The notes: generated by a model not told the origin, from the sequence alone. A stretch of DNA of 64,000 nucleotides from Variovorax ginsengisoli (GCF_030486595.1 NZ_JAUJZH010000036.1:1-64000); one strand, 5' to 3'. Positions 8,183 through 16,730 are shown, numbered from the stretch's first letter. Translations and numbers: made by a program.

Positions 8183-8817
8183 GAGTCACCCTCTCTGGTC
8201 TGTAGAGCCAGCAGGCGCTGTTTCTCTTCGTCGCTGACCGACAATGAACGTACTGCAGCTTCCCAAGTTTCCTGAGTAGAGGCGTTTGGGATTCCTTTGG
8301 CTCTAAAGCTCTTGGCACCCGCCAAAGAAGGTCCCAGGCACTGTTGGAGTCCGGCAAGCGCAACATTGAGATGCGCTGCCAAGTCGCTAAGGACCTTGGT
8401 GGGAACGTTGACGACGCTCTTGGTAAGAACCTTCGTCAGAAGCAGTGCTGAAGCACCAAGACCAGCTGCTGCGGCAGCTTGCCTCAGACTTTTCCCTGCA
8501 AGCGATTCGACGGCCTTGCGTGCAGCTTCAACTTTCGAACTGGAGGCAGACCCCTGGTCCAGTTCGTGAAGCCGATTGAGCACGAAGCTCTGCAAGCGCG
8601 ATACGGACTCTTCAGAGACTTCCTGCACGTCGGCAGCTGCGACATCGGGTGAGGCCTCGTATGACGACCAGAGTGCTGCGAACTCGAGGAAGTCCTCGCG
8701 ATATTCCGGGTGGGCTTCACAGGCGCGAAGAACCATAGCGGGTGATGGCTTGTCAGCGGAGAAGAAGAACTCGTCCAGAACTTCTTCGAGTGACAGCTTA
8801 CGAGTGGGCGATGTCAT
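8179..8817 (-). CDS. Unknown 212-residue protein between sigma-like and protease genes
   Basis: I do not recognise a named family. The N-terminus is acidic and helical (LSLEEVLDEFFFS, MVLRACEAHPEYREDFLEF). A middle Ala-rich helix (SLRQAAAAAGLGASALLL, about 110-130) precedes a helical region (LSDLAAHLNVALAGLQQCL) and a charged tail. It overlaps both neighbours by 4 bases (ATGA upstream, GTGA downstream), so stoichiometric co-translation is likely. Its place between a sigma-like protein and an ImmA/IrrE peptidase suggests an anti-sigma or repressor that the peptidase cleaves, by analogy with ImmR/ImmA. That function is inference. The Ala-rich helix is short for a membrane anchor. Confidence 0.75.
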   Translation of the reverse strand: MTSPTRKLSLEEVLDEFFFSADKPSPAMVLRACEAHPEYREDFLEFAALWSSYEASPDVAAADVQEVSEESVSRLQSFVLNRLHELDQGSASSSKVEAARKAVESLAGKSLRQAAAAAGLGASALLLTKVLTKSVVNVPTKVLSDLAAHLNVALAGLQQCLGPSLAGAKSFRAKGIPNASTQETWEAAVRSLSVSDEEKQRLLALQTREGDS

Positions 8818-9545
8818 TGCTTGAACTCCTTCCGCATCTCTTCGACCTTGTCGAGGGCACTGTTCTTGTATGTGTTGACGGTTCGAGGCGTGACTCCGAG
8901 CGCGGTAGCGATGTCCTTGACCAGCATCTCTTCGACGTAGAGCATCGTGTATACAAAGAGTTCTTGCTTGGTCAGGAGGGCCTGCAGGCGGGCCACAACT
9001 TGCGCGTGCTCTTCTTTTGTAGCCAGGGCGTCGGCTGGCGTTGCGGGTTGCCGAAGCGCGGACACCTTGCGAATGGTCTTGTCGGGATCGTCATCCTCGT
9101 CGGAGCGGTCCATGGCATCCAGGCTGTCCTGGAGATTCCGCTTTTTGGCCAGCAAACGCCGCTGGAAGTCGAGTGCGCGACGCTTGAACAACTGCCCAAA
9201 AAGCTTTTCGGCATGAGCTGCGTCACCCGGCCGTGTGACCAGGCACTCCCAGACGTACTGGGACAACTCTTCCGCGGCTTGGTCCAGGTTGCCGATGCTT
9301 CCGGGGTAGATGCCGCTGCGCACTGCGAAGCCCTTAGCGAGGCTGAGTAAGCGCCGTGACAGCACCCTTGAAAGCACTCCTAGCCGGCTTTCGTTTCCAA
9401 CATCGCGGGCACGGCGGAACATGAGAAAGACCTGCTCATCGGGAATGAACCGCGGGTCGTGTTCCCAGTCCGTGCGCGCCAGCCTGGCCAGCAGAGAGCG
9501 ATCATCGAGGGCCTCTACGGCCGAGTCAGGTTCTCGTGTATACAT
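8814..9545 (-). CDS. Sigma-70-family-like regulator, first gene of the protease-helicase operon
   Basis: This 243-residue protein ends in a sigma region-4-type helix-turn-helix (VKDIATALGVTPRTVNTYKNSALDKVEEM, about 210-238), preceded by YTMLYVEEML. The N-terminal half is helical (LGVLSRVLSRRLLSLAK, AAEELSQYVWECLV, LFGQLFKRRALDFQRR) and resembles sigma region 2 in pattern, with an acidic linker (DRSDEDDDPDKT). ATG 9545 is chosen over a longer frame because GGAAAAG precedes it and because a conserved promoter element lies at 9611-9639, inside the longer frame. It may direct transcription of its own operon and of bil. A region-4-only DNA-binding regulator is the alternative. Confidence 0.75.
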   Translation of the reverse strand: MYTREPDSAVEALDDRSLLARLARTDWEHDPRFIPDEQVFLMFRRARDVGNESRLGVLSRVLSRRLLSLAKGFAVRSGIYPGSIGNLDQAAEELSQYVWECLVTRPGDAAHAEKLFGQLFKRRALDFQRRLLAKKRNLQDSLDAMDRSDEDDDPDKTIRKVSALRQPATPADALATKEEHAQVVARLQALLTKQELFVYTMLYVEEMLVKDIATALGVTPRTVNTYKNSALDKVEEMRKEFKQ

Positions 9546-9610
9546 CGTTCTTTTCCATTGGTCATGCGAACACCCCACATTTCTGTTTCGAGGGATGCCC
9601 CCCGCATGAC

Positions 9611-9639
9611 TAAGTCGCAAGAGAAGCCGGAAATCGGAA
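9611..9639 (-). promoter_or_regulatory. Putative promoter of the sigma-like operon, same motif as before bil
   Basis: Minus strand TTCCGATTTC (9639-9630), 10 bases, TGCGACTTA (9619-9611). It matches the element before bilA in both blocks and in spacing. The downstream block is 65 bases before the sigma-like ATG. The inter-block sequences are partly similar (both contain CGG and a CT-rich stretch), so a little common ancestry beyond the two blocks is possible. Confidence 0.65.
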
Positions 9640-9941
9640 ATCGTCTGGCTTCGTGCTGAGGATCTGCTGTTGAAGAGCCCATGACGGCCAGCGCGCTCTT
9701 CCGGTCGCTGCTGTATCGGATCGCCGTCTGTTGCAGGCACACAGGGTGTTGCCTTTCAATTCGCAGGTCCGCTGGAGTGACCACTTCCCCTTTGAATTGG
9801 TCACTTATTGTTGCAATCTGTCCCCCCGAAGGCCGCAGAGAGAGCCGAAAGGCTCATCGACCGTCTGCCCATGACCGACCGGAATAAGTCTGGAACGGTC
9901 GTTCGCCATATCTTGGTAACGCCCATATGAAAATGGATGAA
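9640..9941. other. Intergenic region with no gene seen
   Basis: Between the sigma operon promoter and the end of the subtilase gene both neighbouring operons run on the minus strand. No reading frame here has coding composition. The stretch is relatively poor in G/C in places (ATTGGTCACTTATTGTTGC). An inverted pair GTGACCA (9777-9783) / TGGTCAC (9799-9805) could be an operator or part of a terminator; it has no T-run. Confidence 0.4.
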
Positions 9942-12164
9942 TTACTTGACCCTAATGGGCAGCGAAACTTGCGGCTGGATCGGCACCAACGTCTTGGCAT
10001 AGGCTCGCAGGATGTCGTTGTAGAGATCGGCGTGCTTCGGCGCCTCGACCGAAAGGATCAGCGCGTAGCGGATCTTCTCGGCGCCGGTAGCCCGACCGCC
10101 ACCGTCACGGGCGTTGTAGTGGATGTCGAACACGGGGTTCTTGAGGCTGGAACCACGAAAGCTTTTAGCCCCGTGCAGCACGGTTTCCCACTTGCCCTGA
10201 TCCGAGCGGCGTTCCTGTTCGGTGGCGAATTTCTTCAAGTCAAAAAAGCCCTTGGTGTCCGCGTTGCTCTTGCCGTCCTTGATCTTCTCGTCGTTGGGAC
10301 GGAAGACAACTTCGAGGCCGGCCTTGGTGTAGGCTGCAGCATCCTGCGGATCGGTGGGTGATGCATAGCAGAACGTGGCCTTCAGGCGGACGTTGCCCGT
10401 CAACGCTTCCTTTGGCAGCGGCAGGCTGGCGCGCAGGTATTTGCTGGGTTTGAGCTCCCCTTGGTAGACCACCCGAGCCACGCCATCCGGGCACGTGATG
10501 ATGTCGAGGGTGTCCTCAGGGATCTTGCCCCAGCCCACTTCGATCGGGTCATGCTCGCCAGGATCTGCCGCATGGACCAGCAAGGCCTTGATGGCGAGAG
10601 GCGTTAGGTTGCCGCCCAGGATGGCACGGATGCCGACCGCGCTACGCAGCAGGTACGGCGCCGCGAAACTGGTGCCCAGTTGTGGCGTCAGCACCGGTTT
10701 CGCGTTCGGCGCCAGGACGTGAAAGTATTTGGCCGCCGGGTTACCGCCGAAGGCCATCAGGTCAGGCTTGACGACGCCGGGGCTGCGGCCCGGCCCGATC
10801 GCACTGTAGGGTGCGCGGGCCCAGCCCGCACCGGTATCGTCGGCCGCGCCGACAGAGAGTGCATTCACGCAGTCCGACGGAACTTGCACTCGGCTGTAGC
10901 CGAGTTCGCGGTCGCGTTCCCCGTTGTTGCCCACGGCCACGGTCATCAGCGTGTCGCCATCGCTGAGCAGTTCGTCGATGACGGATGTCCAGGCATGAAC
11001 TTCCTGATCCTCCACTTCAAGGTCCGGCCCCAGGCTCAGGTTGATGAACTCGTAGGAGCGGGACAGCAGAACCTGTTCGATGAGACCGAGCGTGCGATAC
11101 AACTCCAACGGTTCCTCACCGGCCGATTCCTGGTCAAGCACGCGCAAATGGTCCACCGGAGCAAAAGGCCTACCGGCCGTTCCGTTGGGCTGGATCGGGC
11201 CGAACAGCACGGCCGATGTCACGCCCAGACCGTGCTCCGGGCCATGCGGGTCATCCTCAGCATCTTCGTCAAGCTTGCGATACGAGCGCAGCCAGGGACC
11301 GATTGGGTGGTGCTTGGGCAGGCCACCGTCCAGGATGGCGACACGAGGCTCGGACGACAGGGCTTGCTCGGTAGGGAGGCTGCAGCCCACAGAGGGCCCA
11401 CCGCTGCGTTGTAACGGGCGGATGCCGCGCAGCTTGGGCACCGGCCGGATCACCCGGACGAAGGCGAAACTGGCCAGCTTCTCGACTTCGCGCGGCTTGC
11501 CCTCGACCGGCACGAACCACAGGTTGCCTGCGACGAAATCGACTTCACTGTGAACCTTCACGCCCTCTCGCTGGGCGAACTTCACGAAAGCCTTCTGGAT
11601 CAAGCCAGGATCTTCATCCGGCAACAGATGCAGGCCCACCTCGAAGAAGCGATCCTTCGGGCTGCCCAGGCTCACGATGCGGTCGGCCGGCGCGAAGGCA
11701 GCGAACTGTTCAATGTGGGCCAGGTCATCGCCCTCGTCGGATTCCGCATCAATGATTTCCGTCCATTGCGAAAGGCTGCGGAAAGCCTGGCGCTTGCCGG
11801 CTACGAATAACTCGGTCGTCGTGGTCTCCTGCGGCGGCCCTTTGCGAGTCCAGGCCTGCGGCCTGACCTTCACGGTCCGGCTGCCGATGGACTCCAGCCC
11901 CGTGCTGCGCAACAGGCCGGTCGGGAAGTAGGAGCGAGCAATGAAGCTGGGATTCATCATCAACCTGGCCACCGCGAAGTCGCCCGGACAGGCGTCAGTC
12001 GGCAGTTCGTCCAGCGCCTTCGCAGCACTGCGGAATTGGGGAGCCAATCGTTCCTGCGCCTGCGCGAAGGTGTAGACCTCAGCCTTGCCAGGTATGCGCC
12101 TCGGACCCACGATGTCGTGGGTCAGCAACTCGCCGCGACCGATCAGGAAATTGGTTTGGCTCAT
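9942..12164 (-). CDS. Subtilisin-like (S8) serine protease partnered with an AAA+ ATPase
   Basis: This 740-residue protein has an N-terminal extension of about 270 residues and then an S8 protease domain with the full triad: Asp near 279 (RVAILDGGLPKHHP), His near 311 (GPEHGLGVTSAVLFG) and Ser near 498 (LGTSFAAPYLLRS). FINLSLGPDLE and VAVGNNGERDREL are further subtilase hallmarks. There is no signal peptide, so it acts in the cytoplasm. The C-terminal third looks beta-rich. Its ATG overlaps the stop of the AAA gene by 4 bases. AAA/subtilase pairs are predicted conflict or phage-response systems from genome context; the substrate is unknown. Confidence 0.85.
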   Translation of the reverse strand: MSQTNFLIGRGELLTHDIVGPRRIPGKAEVYTFAQAQERLAPQFRSAAKALDELPTDACPGDFAVARLMMNPSFIARSYFPTGLLRSTGLESIGSRTVKVRPQAWTRKGPPQETTTTELFVAGKRQAFRSLSQWTEIIDAESDEGDDLAHIEQFAAFAPADRIVSLGSPKDRFFEVGLHLLPDEDPGLIQKAFVKFAQREGVKVHSEVDFVAGNLWFVPVEGKPREVEKLASFAFVRVIRPVPKLRGIRPLQRSGGPSVGCSLPTEQALSSEPRVAILDGGLPKHHPIGPWLRSYRKLDEDAEDDPHGPEHGLGVTSAVLFGPIQPNGTAGRPFAPVDHLRVLDQESAGEEPLELYRTLGLIEQVLLSRSYEFINLSLGPDLEVEDQEVHAWTSVIDELLSDGDTLMTVAVGNNGERDRELGYSRVQVPSDCVNALSVGAADDTGAGWARAPYSAIGPGRSPGVVKPDLMAFGGNPAAKYFHVLAPNAKPVLTPQLGTSFAAPYLLRSAVGIRAILGGNLTPLAIKALLVHAADPGEHDPIEVGWGKIPEDTLDIITCPDGVARVVYQGELKPSKYLRASLPLPKEALTGNVRLKATFCYASPTDPQDAAAYTKAGLEVVFRPNDEKIKDGKSNADTKGFFDLKKFATEQERRSDQGKWETVLHGAKSFRGSSLKNPVFDIHYNARDGGGRATGAEKIRYALILSVEAPKHADLYNDILRAYAKTLVPIQPQVSLPIRVK

Positions 12165-13369
12165 GCGTCAGCCTTTCTCCGGAGCGCGGTCTTTCGTGCC
12201 GCAGGCGTATCGTTGGTGTACTTGCGAATCGTGTCCCGGCTCACGCCTGTGATGTCGGAGACGGCGTGTTGGGACAGGCGGGTTTGCTTGGCCAGCATCA
12301 CTGCCAGGTCAATGCGGCCTTGCCTGTCGAGCGCCAGAGCGCGTGCCTTCATGAAGTCCTCGACCAGGTCGGCATCGGTGGTCGTGCCCAGGGCCACGGC
12401 GCGCCGGAAGCGCTGCACATCGCGCTCGATGTCGCTGAACGAGTGCCCGGCGAATGCAAACACCAGGATGTCGATCCAACGGGCAAAAAGGGCGTAGTCC
12501 GGCCCCAGGAAGCGCTTGATGGCTTCCTTGACGGCCTGCTCATCGGGCGTCTTGAATTGGACCTCCAAGTCGAAGCGGCGCCAAAGCGCCGGGTCGATCA
12601 GCTCCGGGTGATTGGTGGCCGCAAGCAATACGCTGCTAGTGGGCCATTCGTCGACTTCCTGCAAGATCACGGTGACCAAGCGCTTGAGTTCGCCCACGTC
12701 GCTGTCGTCGCTGCGCCGCTTGGCGATGGCGTCGATTTCGTCCAGCAGCAGCACGCAGGGATCGCGCTTGGCGAAGTCGATGGCCGCCCGTAGGTTGGCG
12801 CCGCTCTTGCCCAGCAGGCTGCTCATCACAGCGGTCAGATCTAGCACGTACAGCGGCACCTTCAATTGCGCGGCGAGCCAGCGGGCCGTGAGTGTCTTGC
12901 CAACCCCCGGCGGCCCCACAAAGATAGCCGAGCGGGTCGGCGTCAGCCCCAGCGCCCGCAGCCGATCACTCTGCCGGCGCTCGGCGATGAGTTGCCCCAA
13001 GACTGCCTCGATATCGCTGGACAGCAGCGGCGCGTCCTTCGTCGGCTCGTCTTTGAACACCTTCAGAAGCGAAAGGCGGGATTCGTCGTCGACCGGCAGG
13101 GCTTGGGTTGGCGACGGCGTAGGCGGCAGCTTGCGCATGGGAGAGACGCTGCGAGCCGGTTTCGACTTCAGGAACAACTCGAGCTGCTCGGCCAGGTCGG
13201 GCGCCTTGCCTCGGTACTTGCGGACCAGCCGCGCCGCGAACAGGCGCACGTCTTCAGTCTGCTCGGCCAGGGCCAAGCGAACCATCTGGGCTAAATCTGA
13301 TTGCTCTTCCTGCATTTCGCCCAACATTCCTGTAAGATATTGATTTGTATATATATTTCCAACAATCAT
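12161..13369 (-). CDS. AAA+ ATPase, first gene of the AAA-subtilase pair
   Basis: The 402-residue protein has a single AAA+ module resembling FtsH/proteasome-type ATPases: Walker A GPPGVGKT (152-159), Walker B VLLLDEIDAI (206-215), and an arginine-finger/sensor segment LLAATNHPELIDPALWRRFD. An N-terminal helical region (about 20-75) and a C-terminal helix-turn-helix-like segment (RLSQHAVSDITGVSRDTIRKY) flank it. The latter hints at DNA binding or autoregulation. The ATG at 13369 has no clear ribosome site. ATG 13327 or 13315 could be the true start. It probably controls the downstream protease by ATP-driven substrate delivery or activation. Confidence 0.82.
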   Translation of the reverse strand: MIVGNIYTNQYLTGMLGEMQEEQSDLAQMVRLALAEQTEDVRLFAARLVRKYRGKAPDLAEQLELFLKSKPARSVSPMRKLPPTPSPTQALPVDDESRLSLLKVFKDEPTKDAPLLSSDIEAVLGQLIAERRQSDRLRALGLTPTRSAIFVGPPGVGKTLTARWLAAQLKVPLYVLDLTAVMSSLLGKSGANLRAAIDFAKRDPCVLLLDEIDAIAKRRSDDSDVGELKRLVTVILQEVDEWPTSSVLLAATNHPELIDPALWRRFDLEVQFKTPDEQAVKEAIKRFLGPDYALFARWIDILVFAFAGHSFSDIERDVQRFRRAVALGTTTDADLVEDFMKARALALDRQGRIDLAVMLAKQTRLSQHAVSDITGVSRDTIRKYTNDTPAARKTALRRKADA

Positions 13370-13808
13370 GTTGGACTAATTGTATTGTCTCACAGTTCAA
13401 CAGGAAGTGGGAGCGCAAGCCGTCGGAGGACAGTCGTGGATTCCTGGGCATCGCCCGCCGAGGCGGGCCGCACTGTCGGGCTTCGCATCAAGCCGCCTAT
13501 GGCGTCTCGCCCATCCCGGCTTCCGGCGTTCCCTCGCTGCGCTCGGCTGACGCCTCCGGACTGGGCTGCGCCCGGTTTGCACGCTGCGCTTGCCGTGAAG
13601 GCAGGTCTGGTGTGGGGCTGACTTGCCGGTTCCCTTCATTCTTGCACTCGGTTCTCGCGGATCAAGGTCGGCACGTGCTACGCACGCTGGCGGCCTTGCG
13701 GTCGTCTTCGAACCCGGGACGGGATTCTGGCCGAATAGCGCACTGCAGCCGGCCAGAGCGCGGGCGGCGTCGCCTTCGGCAATCCGGTAATTACCCCCGC
13801 TGGCAGAT
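13370..13808. other. Non-coding region upstream of the AAA-subtilase operon
   Basis: No convincing gene. The first 60 bases next to the AAA gene are AT-rich for this genome and should hold its promoter (minus strand TTCCTG, 16 bases, TACAAT is possible). A perfect hairpin GCCCGCC-GA-GGCGGGC lies at 13453-13468. A minus-strand frame (13397-13915) is rich in Arg and Pro and looks like chance translation. The segment resembles spacer DNA I associate with integrative elements of this group, but that is from memory only. Confidence 0.4.
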
Positions 13809-14306
13809 ATGCTCGCGGCCATGCACGACTGGATCAGCTCGATAGACCCCAAACAGCTCGATTTCTGGCGAACCGTGGCGACGGTCGTCGCTTCGGCAAT
13901 GGCGGTCGTCGTCACCGGAGTGATTCAGTACCGACAGTGGCGCCTTGGCAAAGATAAGCTCGCTTTCGATCTGTTTGATCGCCGCATGGAAGCTTGGGAG
14001 GCGGTGCGTGCACTCTCCGATGCGGGTGATGAAGCGGATCTCATGATGCGAGGAGCTTGGCTGACCAAGCGGCGGCAAGACCTTCGCAAAGCAGCCGAAG
14101 CGCCCTATCTGTTCGGCAGCCGCATTGCGGGCCCGATCACGGAACTACTGAACGTCAACGAGGCGGCGATCGTATTGGCTCCGACCAACGCAGTCTCAGA
14201 CTATAAGGATTTTCATTCTGCGCTTCGTGACTTGGATGACTGGAGACATCAACACTTCAGGGCCCTAGAGGTCGAGGTGGCCCGGAGTCTCCAGTTGGTG
14301 CGCTAA
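13809..14306 (+). CDS. Small membrane-anchored hypothetical protein
   Basis: The 165-residue protein has one N-terminal membrane segment (FWRTVATVVASAMAVVVTGVI, about 19-39) followed by a basic stretch (QYRQWRLGKDKLAFDLFDRRM) and a helical cytoplasmic domain. This arrangement (short anchor, then KLAFDLFDRRMEAWEAV) is seen in a widespread family of unknown function. The ATG at 13809 or the one at 13821 (MHDWISS) may be used. It stands alone with its own upstream region. The stop overlaps by 4 bases the end of a convergent frame. Confidence 0.65.
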   Translation: MLAAMHDWISSIDPKQLDFWRTVATVVASAMAVVVTGVIQYRQWRLGKDKLAFDLFDRRMEAWEAVRALSDAGDEADLMMRGAWLTKRRQDLRKAAEAPYLFGSRIAGPITELLNVNEAAIVLAPTNAVSDYKDFHSALRDLDDWRHQHFRALEVEVARSLQLVR

Positions 14307-14611
14307 AGGGATATCTGCGCCGTCAGTAAGCGCCAGCCCGCGGGCTTGAGCAGCGCCCCGAAATATTCATCGCCGAGATCGTGCTTTCCTTTGCTGGGGA
14401 GCCGGAGCAACTTGACCAAGCCCAGCACCTCGGCGTTCTCAGCGAGGGTGACTTCGGGCGCCGGCACTTCGTAAAGCTTGCTGGACGAAGCCTGGACGCG
14501 ACGAAGAAGGCGGACGATGTCGACGAGGGGCCATGAGCAGCTTCTTTGAGTTGAGAAGCCTATCGTCTCGGGGCGAACCCGGCGCCGACGCGCGTCGGCC
14601 CAATTTCGCAA
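14303..14611 (-). CDS. Possible small hypothetical protein or gene remnant
   Basis: Residues about 35-102 (VRLLRRVQASSSKLYEVP, EVLGLVKLLRLPSKG, YFGALLKPAGWRLL) look like real protein, while the first 30 residues are Arg-rich and have only a TTG start. It may be a broken gene or begin downstream. It directly follows the 67-residue gene at 14619 and could be co-transcribed with it. No family recognised. Confidence 0.35.
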   Translation of the reverse strand: MRNWADARRRRVRPETIGFSTQRSCSWPLVDIVRLLRRVQASSSKLYEVPAPEVTLAENAEVLGLVKLLRLPSKGKHDLGDEYFGALLKPAGWRLLTAQISL

Positions 14612-14618
14612 ACTGCCA

Positions 14619-14822
14619 TCAGCGAATGGAGATCAGGCCGGTCAACTTCCAAAAGGCATGCACGCGTCTGAGCAGCGCAAACTTGCCTTGGTCCGACCTG
14701 GCCAGGACGACGGCCGCCTCGTCAAGCTGATGGGCCGTCGGCAGCTCGCCGGCCGCGATCCTTCGTTCGAGGTCTTCACACCACTCCCGGTCGTGTTCGA
14801 GCAACTCGTAGTTAGTGGGCAT
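14619..14822 (-). CDS. Small hypothetical protein of 67 residues
   Basis: The ATG at 14822 opens MPTNYELLEHDREWCEDLER, a charged helical protein with coding-like codon use (ARSDQGKFALLRRVHAFWKL). The open frame continues upstream to 15131, but that part overlaps poor sequence and has no good start. No family recognised. The region 14823-15085 upstream holds nothing else I can support. Confidence 0.5.
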   Translation of the reverse strand: MPTNYELLEHDREWCEDLERRIAAGELPTAHQLDEAAVVLARSDQGKFALLRRVHAFWKLTGLISIR

Positions 14823-15085
14823 TGGGGTGATCGCCTCAAAAAACCTAACCCTGACAACGACTTGGCAATCGCGGTTCTGCGCAAGGTTGGCCTTTTCATG
14901 CCGATTTGACGCGCTTTGGCTTTCCAGGGCGATCGGTTGCCAGCCTGGTTCGTGTGAAGCCGGTTTCAAACCTGGCGAGCATCTCGAAACTCTCAGTCGC
15001 AGCAGCGCCGAGGCGTACGCTTCGATTGCAGGGGGACGTTCAGGCCCATGCCCTTCACGAAGGTCCTCGGATGTGTTCTCCCGCG

Positions 15086-15409
15086 TCAGCCGCCGGTGCA
15101 CGCAACCGGCATGGCGCGCCCCACGGCCCACGACGTGCGGCCATGCTCGACGATCAGCGTTTGGCGTCCGTTGGAGAACGTGGTCCCCGACTGTCCGATC
15201 GCCGGAAGATCGACGGCAGCCGACCCGTCAACGGAGACCGAGGCGCTCTCTCCCATCAAGCGCACGGCCAAGCGTGTCCCGTCGCAGAGGTAGCTGCTGA
15301 CTGGATATGGATTGCCGACGCCGATCGAAGGACTTGGCGTCGGATGTTGGCATGCCGCCAGCACCCAGATGACAAACGCGCCGACGATTGAACAAAAAAA
15401 GGTTCGCAT
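15086..15409 (-). CDS. MliC-like lysozyme-inhibitor lipoprotein
   Basis: The 107-residue protein starts with a lipoprotein signal peptide (TFFCSIVGAFVIWVLAAC, lipobox LAAC with Cys near 20). The mature part has the small beta-barrel pattern of MliC/PliC proteins: SSYLCDGTRLAVRL at the start, GQTLIV-like strands (RQTLIVEHG) and a terminal Cys (PVACTGG) to pair with YLCDG. Such proteins block C-type lysozyme in the periplasm. Length and cysteine pattern fit. The short family gives few anchor motifs, so certainty is moderate. It stands alone, downstream of the integrase end. Confidence 0.6.
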   Translation of the reverse strand: MRTFFCSIVGAFVIWVLAACQHPTPSPSIGVGNPYPVSSYLCDGTRLAVRLMGESASVSVDGSAAVDLPAIGQSGTTFSNGRQTLIVEHGRTSWAVGRAMPVACTGG

Positions 15410-15568
15410 TCATCCCCACGAGCTGCTCGCAGGTCCACGAGCTTTTGCGATGTTCATGGTACGGCGTCGAGTAGGGCGTCGTCCAGCGAGCGTGCCCATG
15501 TCGAACTCGTCGAAGCCCGACAGCGACTTCCAATGTGAAAACAGGCAAGCGACAGGCGAACGGCCCCT

Positions 15569-16702
15569 TCAGGCCTTATTGGAACTCTGCTTCCCCAAGT
15601 CCATCATCCGAGCCACCTCACTGACCTGAGCGGCACCTGCGCGGAAGTATCCCGCAACAGTGTCCGTGCTGCGATGCCCGGTCATCGCCATCGTCTCCTG
15701 CAGCGGCATGTTTTGTCTGCCCGCCTCTGTGACGAACCCCGACCGCAGCGAATGCGCCGAGAAATCATCCCCCACGCCCGCGAGCGCACACCGCGCCTTC
15801 ACGATGTCGCGCACCGCTGTCCCCGAGAGCCCGTCGGTGCCCAATTTCCCGTTCTTGAGGATCCGTCGGAAGAGTGGCCCTGAGGCGATGCCGCTGGCTT
15901 TGAGCCAGGCCTCCAGGGCCACGGCGGCCGACCCGACCACCGGCTTCACATCCTCTGGGCGGATTTTCCCGTTGTGGTTCGTCTTCGAACTCGCCAGCGT
16001 GTACAGATAGGCGCCCTCATCACCGCGGTGCAGGTTCTCGAAGACCGCTTCTGACACCTCCGAGCGCCGGCGCCCGCCCGAGGCCCAGGCGAAGAGGAGG
16101 AGGGCGCGGTCGCGCTTTCCCTTCAGCGAGTCGTTGCAAGTCTCCAGCACCGCCTCCAGCGGCTCTTTCGTCAGCGCACGCTGTTTGTGGGGCAGGGCGT
16201 TGCGCTTCGCATAGGCTTTTCTGGTCTTGCTCAACAGCGCCTTCACGGCAGGATCCACACATGGATTGGCCTGCTTGGAAAGGTGGTGGGCCATCGAGAG
16301 CACGGAGATCCGATGCATCAGGGTGTTCAGCGCCGGCGCCCCGAGCTTGCCCTTGAAACCGGCCTCGACCAGGGCTTCGTCGATCGCGGGCGGCAGTTGG
16401 TGCTCAAGACCCGCCTTGGTCGAGCGCTCGGCGTGGTCGACGATGAACTGGACCACCACGGGCACGGGCACCGGAAGCGACATCTGCCGGCCGTAGCGCG
16501 CGCCGAACCAGGCGGCCCAGTAGCGCATGGCGGCCCGGTACGCCAGACGGGTGTTGTCCGACTCGCCTTCGGCCATCAGGTCGTGCGCGGCTTCCTCGGC
16601 CATGCCGGACAGCTGACTGGGATCGAGGAGCGCGTGGTCGCGTTTCAGAGGAATCAACGCCTTGGACGCCTTGGATGGCGACACTTTCTCAGCAGATTTC
16701 AT
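15569..16702 (-). CDS. Tyrosine recombinase / site-specific integrase (copy 1)
   Basis: This 377-residue protein has the SAM-like N-terminal core-binding domain (about 30-150, NTRLAYRAAMRYWAAWF) and the catalytic domain: Arg in SGGRRRSEVSE (about 212), HSLR (about 316-319), TGHRSTD (about 341) and the nucleophile Tyr in VAGYFRAGA. All catalytic positions are present, so it should be active. It is nearly the same protein as the one at 24043-25209 over its whole length, and a decayed third copy lies at 26047-26235. It lies in accessory DNA with TA systems and probably mobilised part of this region. Its attachment site is not identified. Confidence 0.9.
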   Translation of the reverse strand: MKSAEKVSPSKASKALIPLKRDHALLDPSQLSGMAEEAAHDLMAEGESDNTRLAYRAAMRYWAAWFGARYGRQMSLPVPVPVVVQFIVDHAERSTKAGLEHQLPPAIDEALVEAGFKGKLGAPALNTLMHRISVLSMAHHLSKQANPCVDPAVKALLSKTRKAYAKRNALPHKQRALTKEPLEAVLETCNDSLKGKRDRALLLFAWASGGRRRSEVSEAVFENLHRGDEGAYLYTLASSKTNHNGKIRPEDVKPVVGSAAVALEAWLKASGIASGPLFRRILKNGKLGTDGLSGTAVRDIVKARCALAGVGDDFSAHSLRSGFVTEAGRQNMPLQETMAMTGHRSTDTVAGYFRAGAAQVSEVARMMDLGKQSSNKA

Positions 16703-16730
16703 GGACGACCTCCAGCAGCATTGGATTCAC

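Noticed and set aside
13690-13735. GGGTTCGAAGAC-like stretch resembling a tRNA T-arm on the minus strand
   Set aside because: No acceptor stem, D-arm or anticodon arm can be fitted around it.
13397-13915. Minus-strand frame of 172 residues upstream of the AAA gene
   Set aside because: Rich in Arg and Pro, overlaps the membrane-protein gene at 13809, and has no family motif; treated as non-coding DNA.
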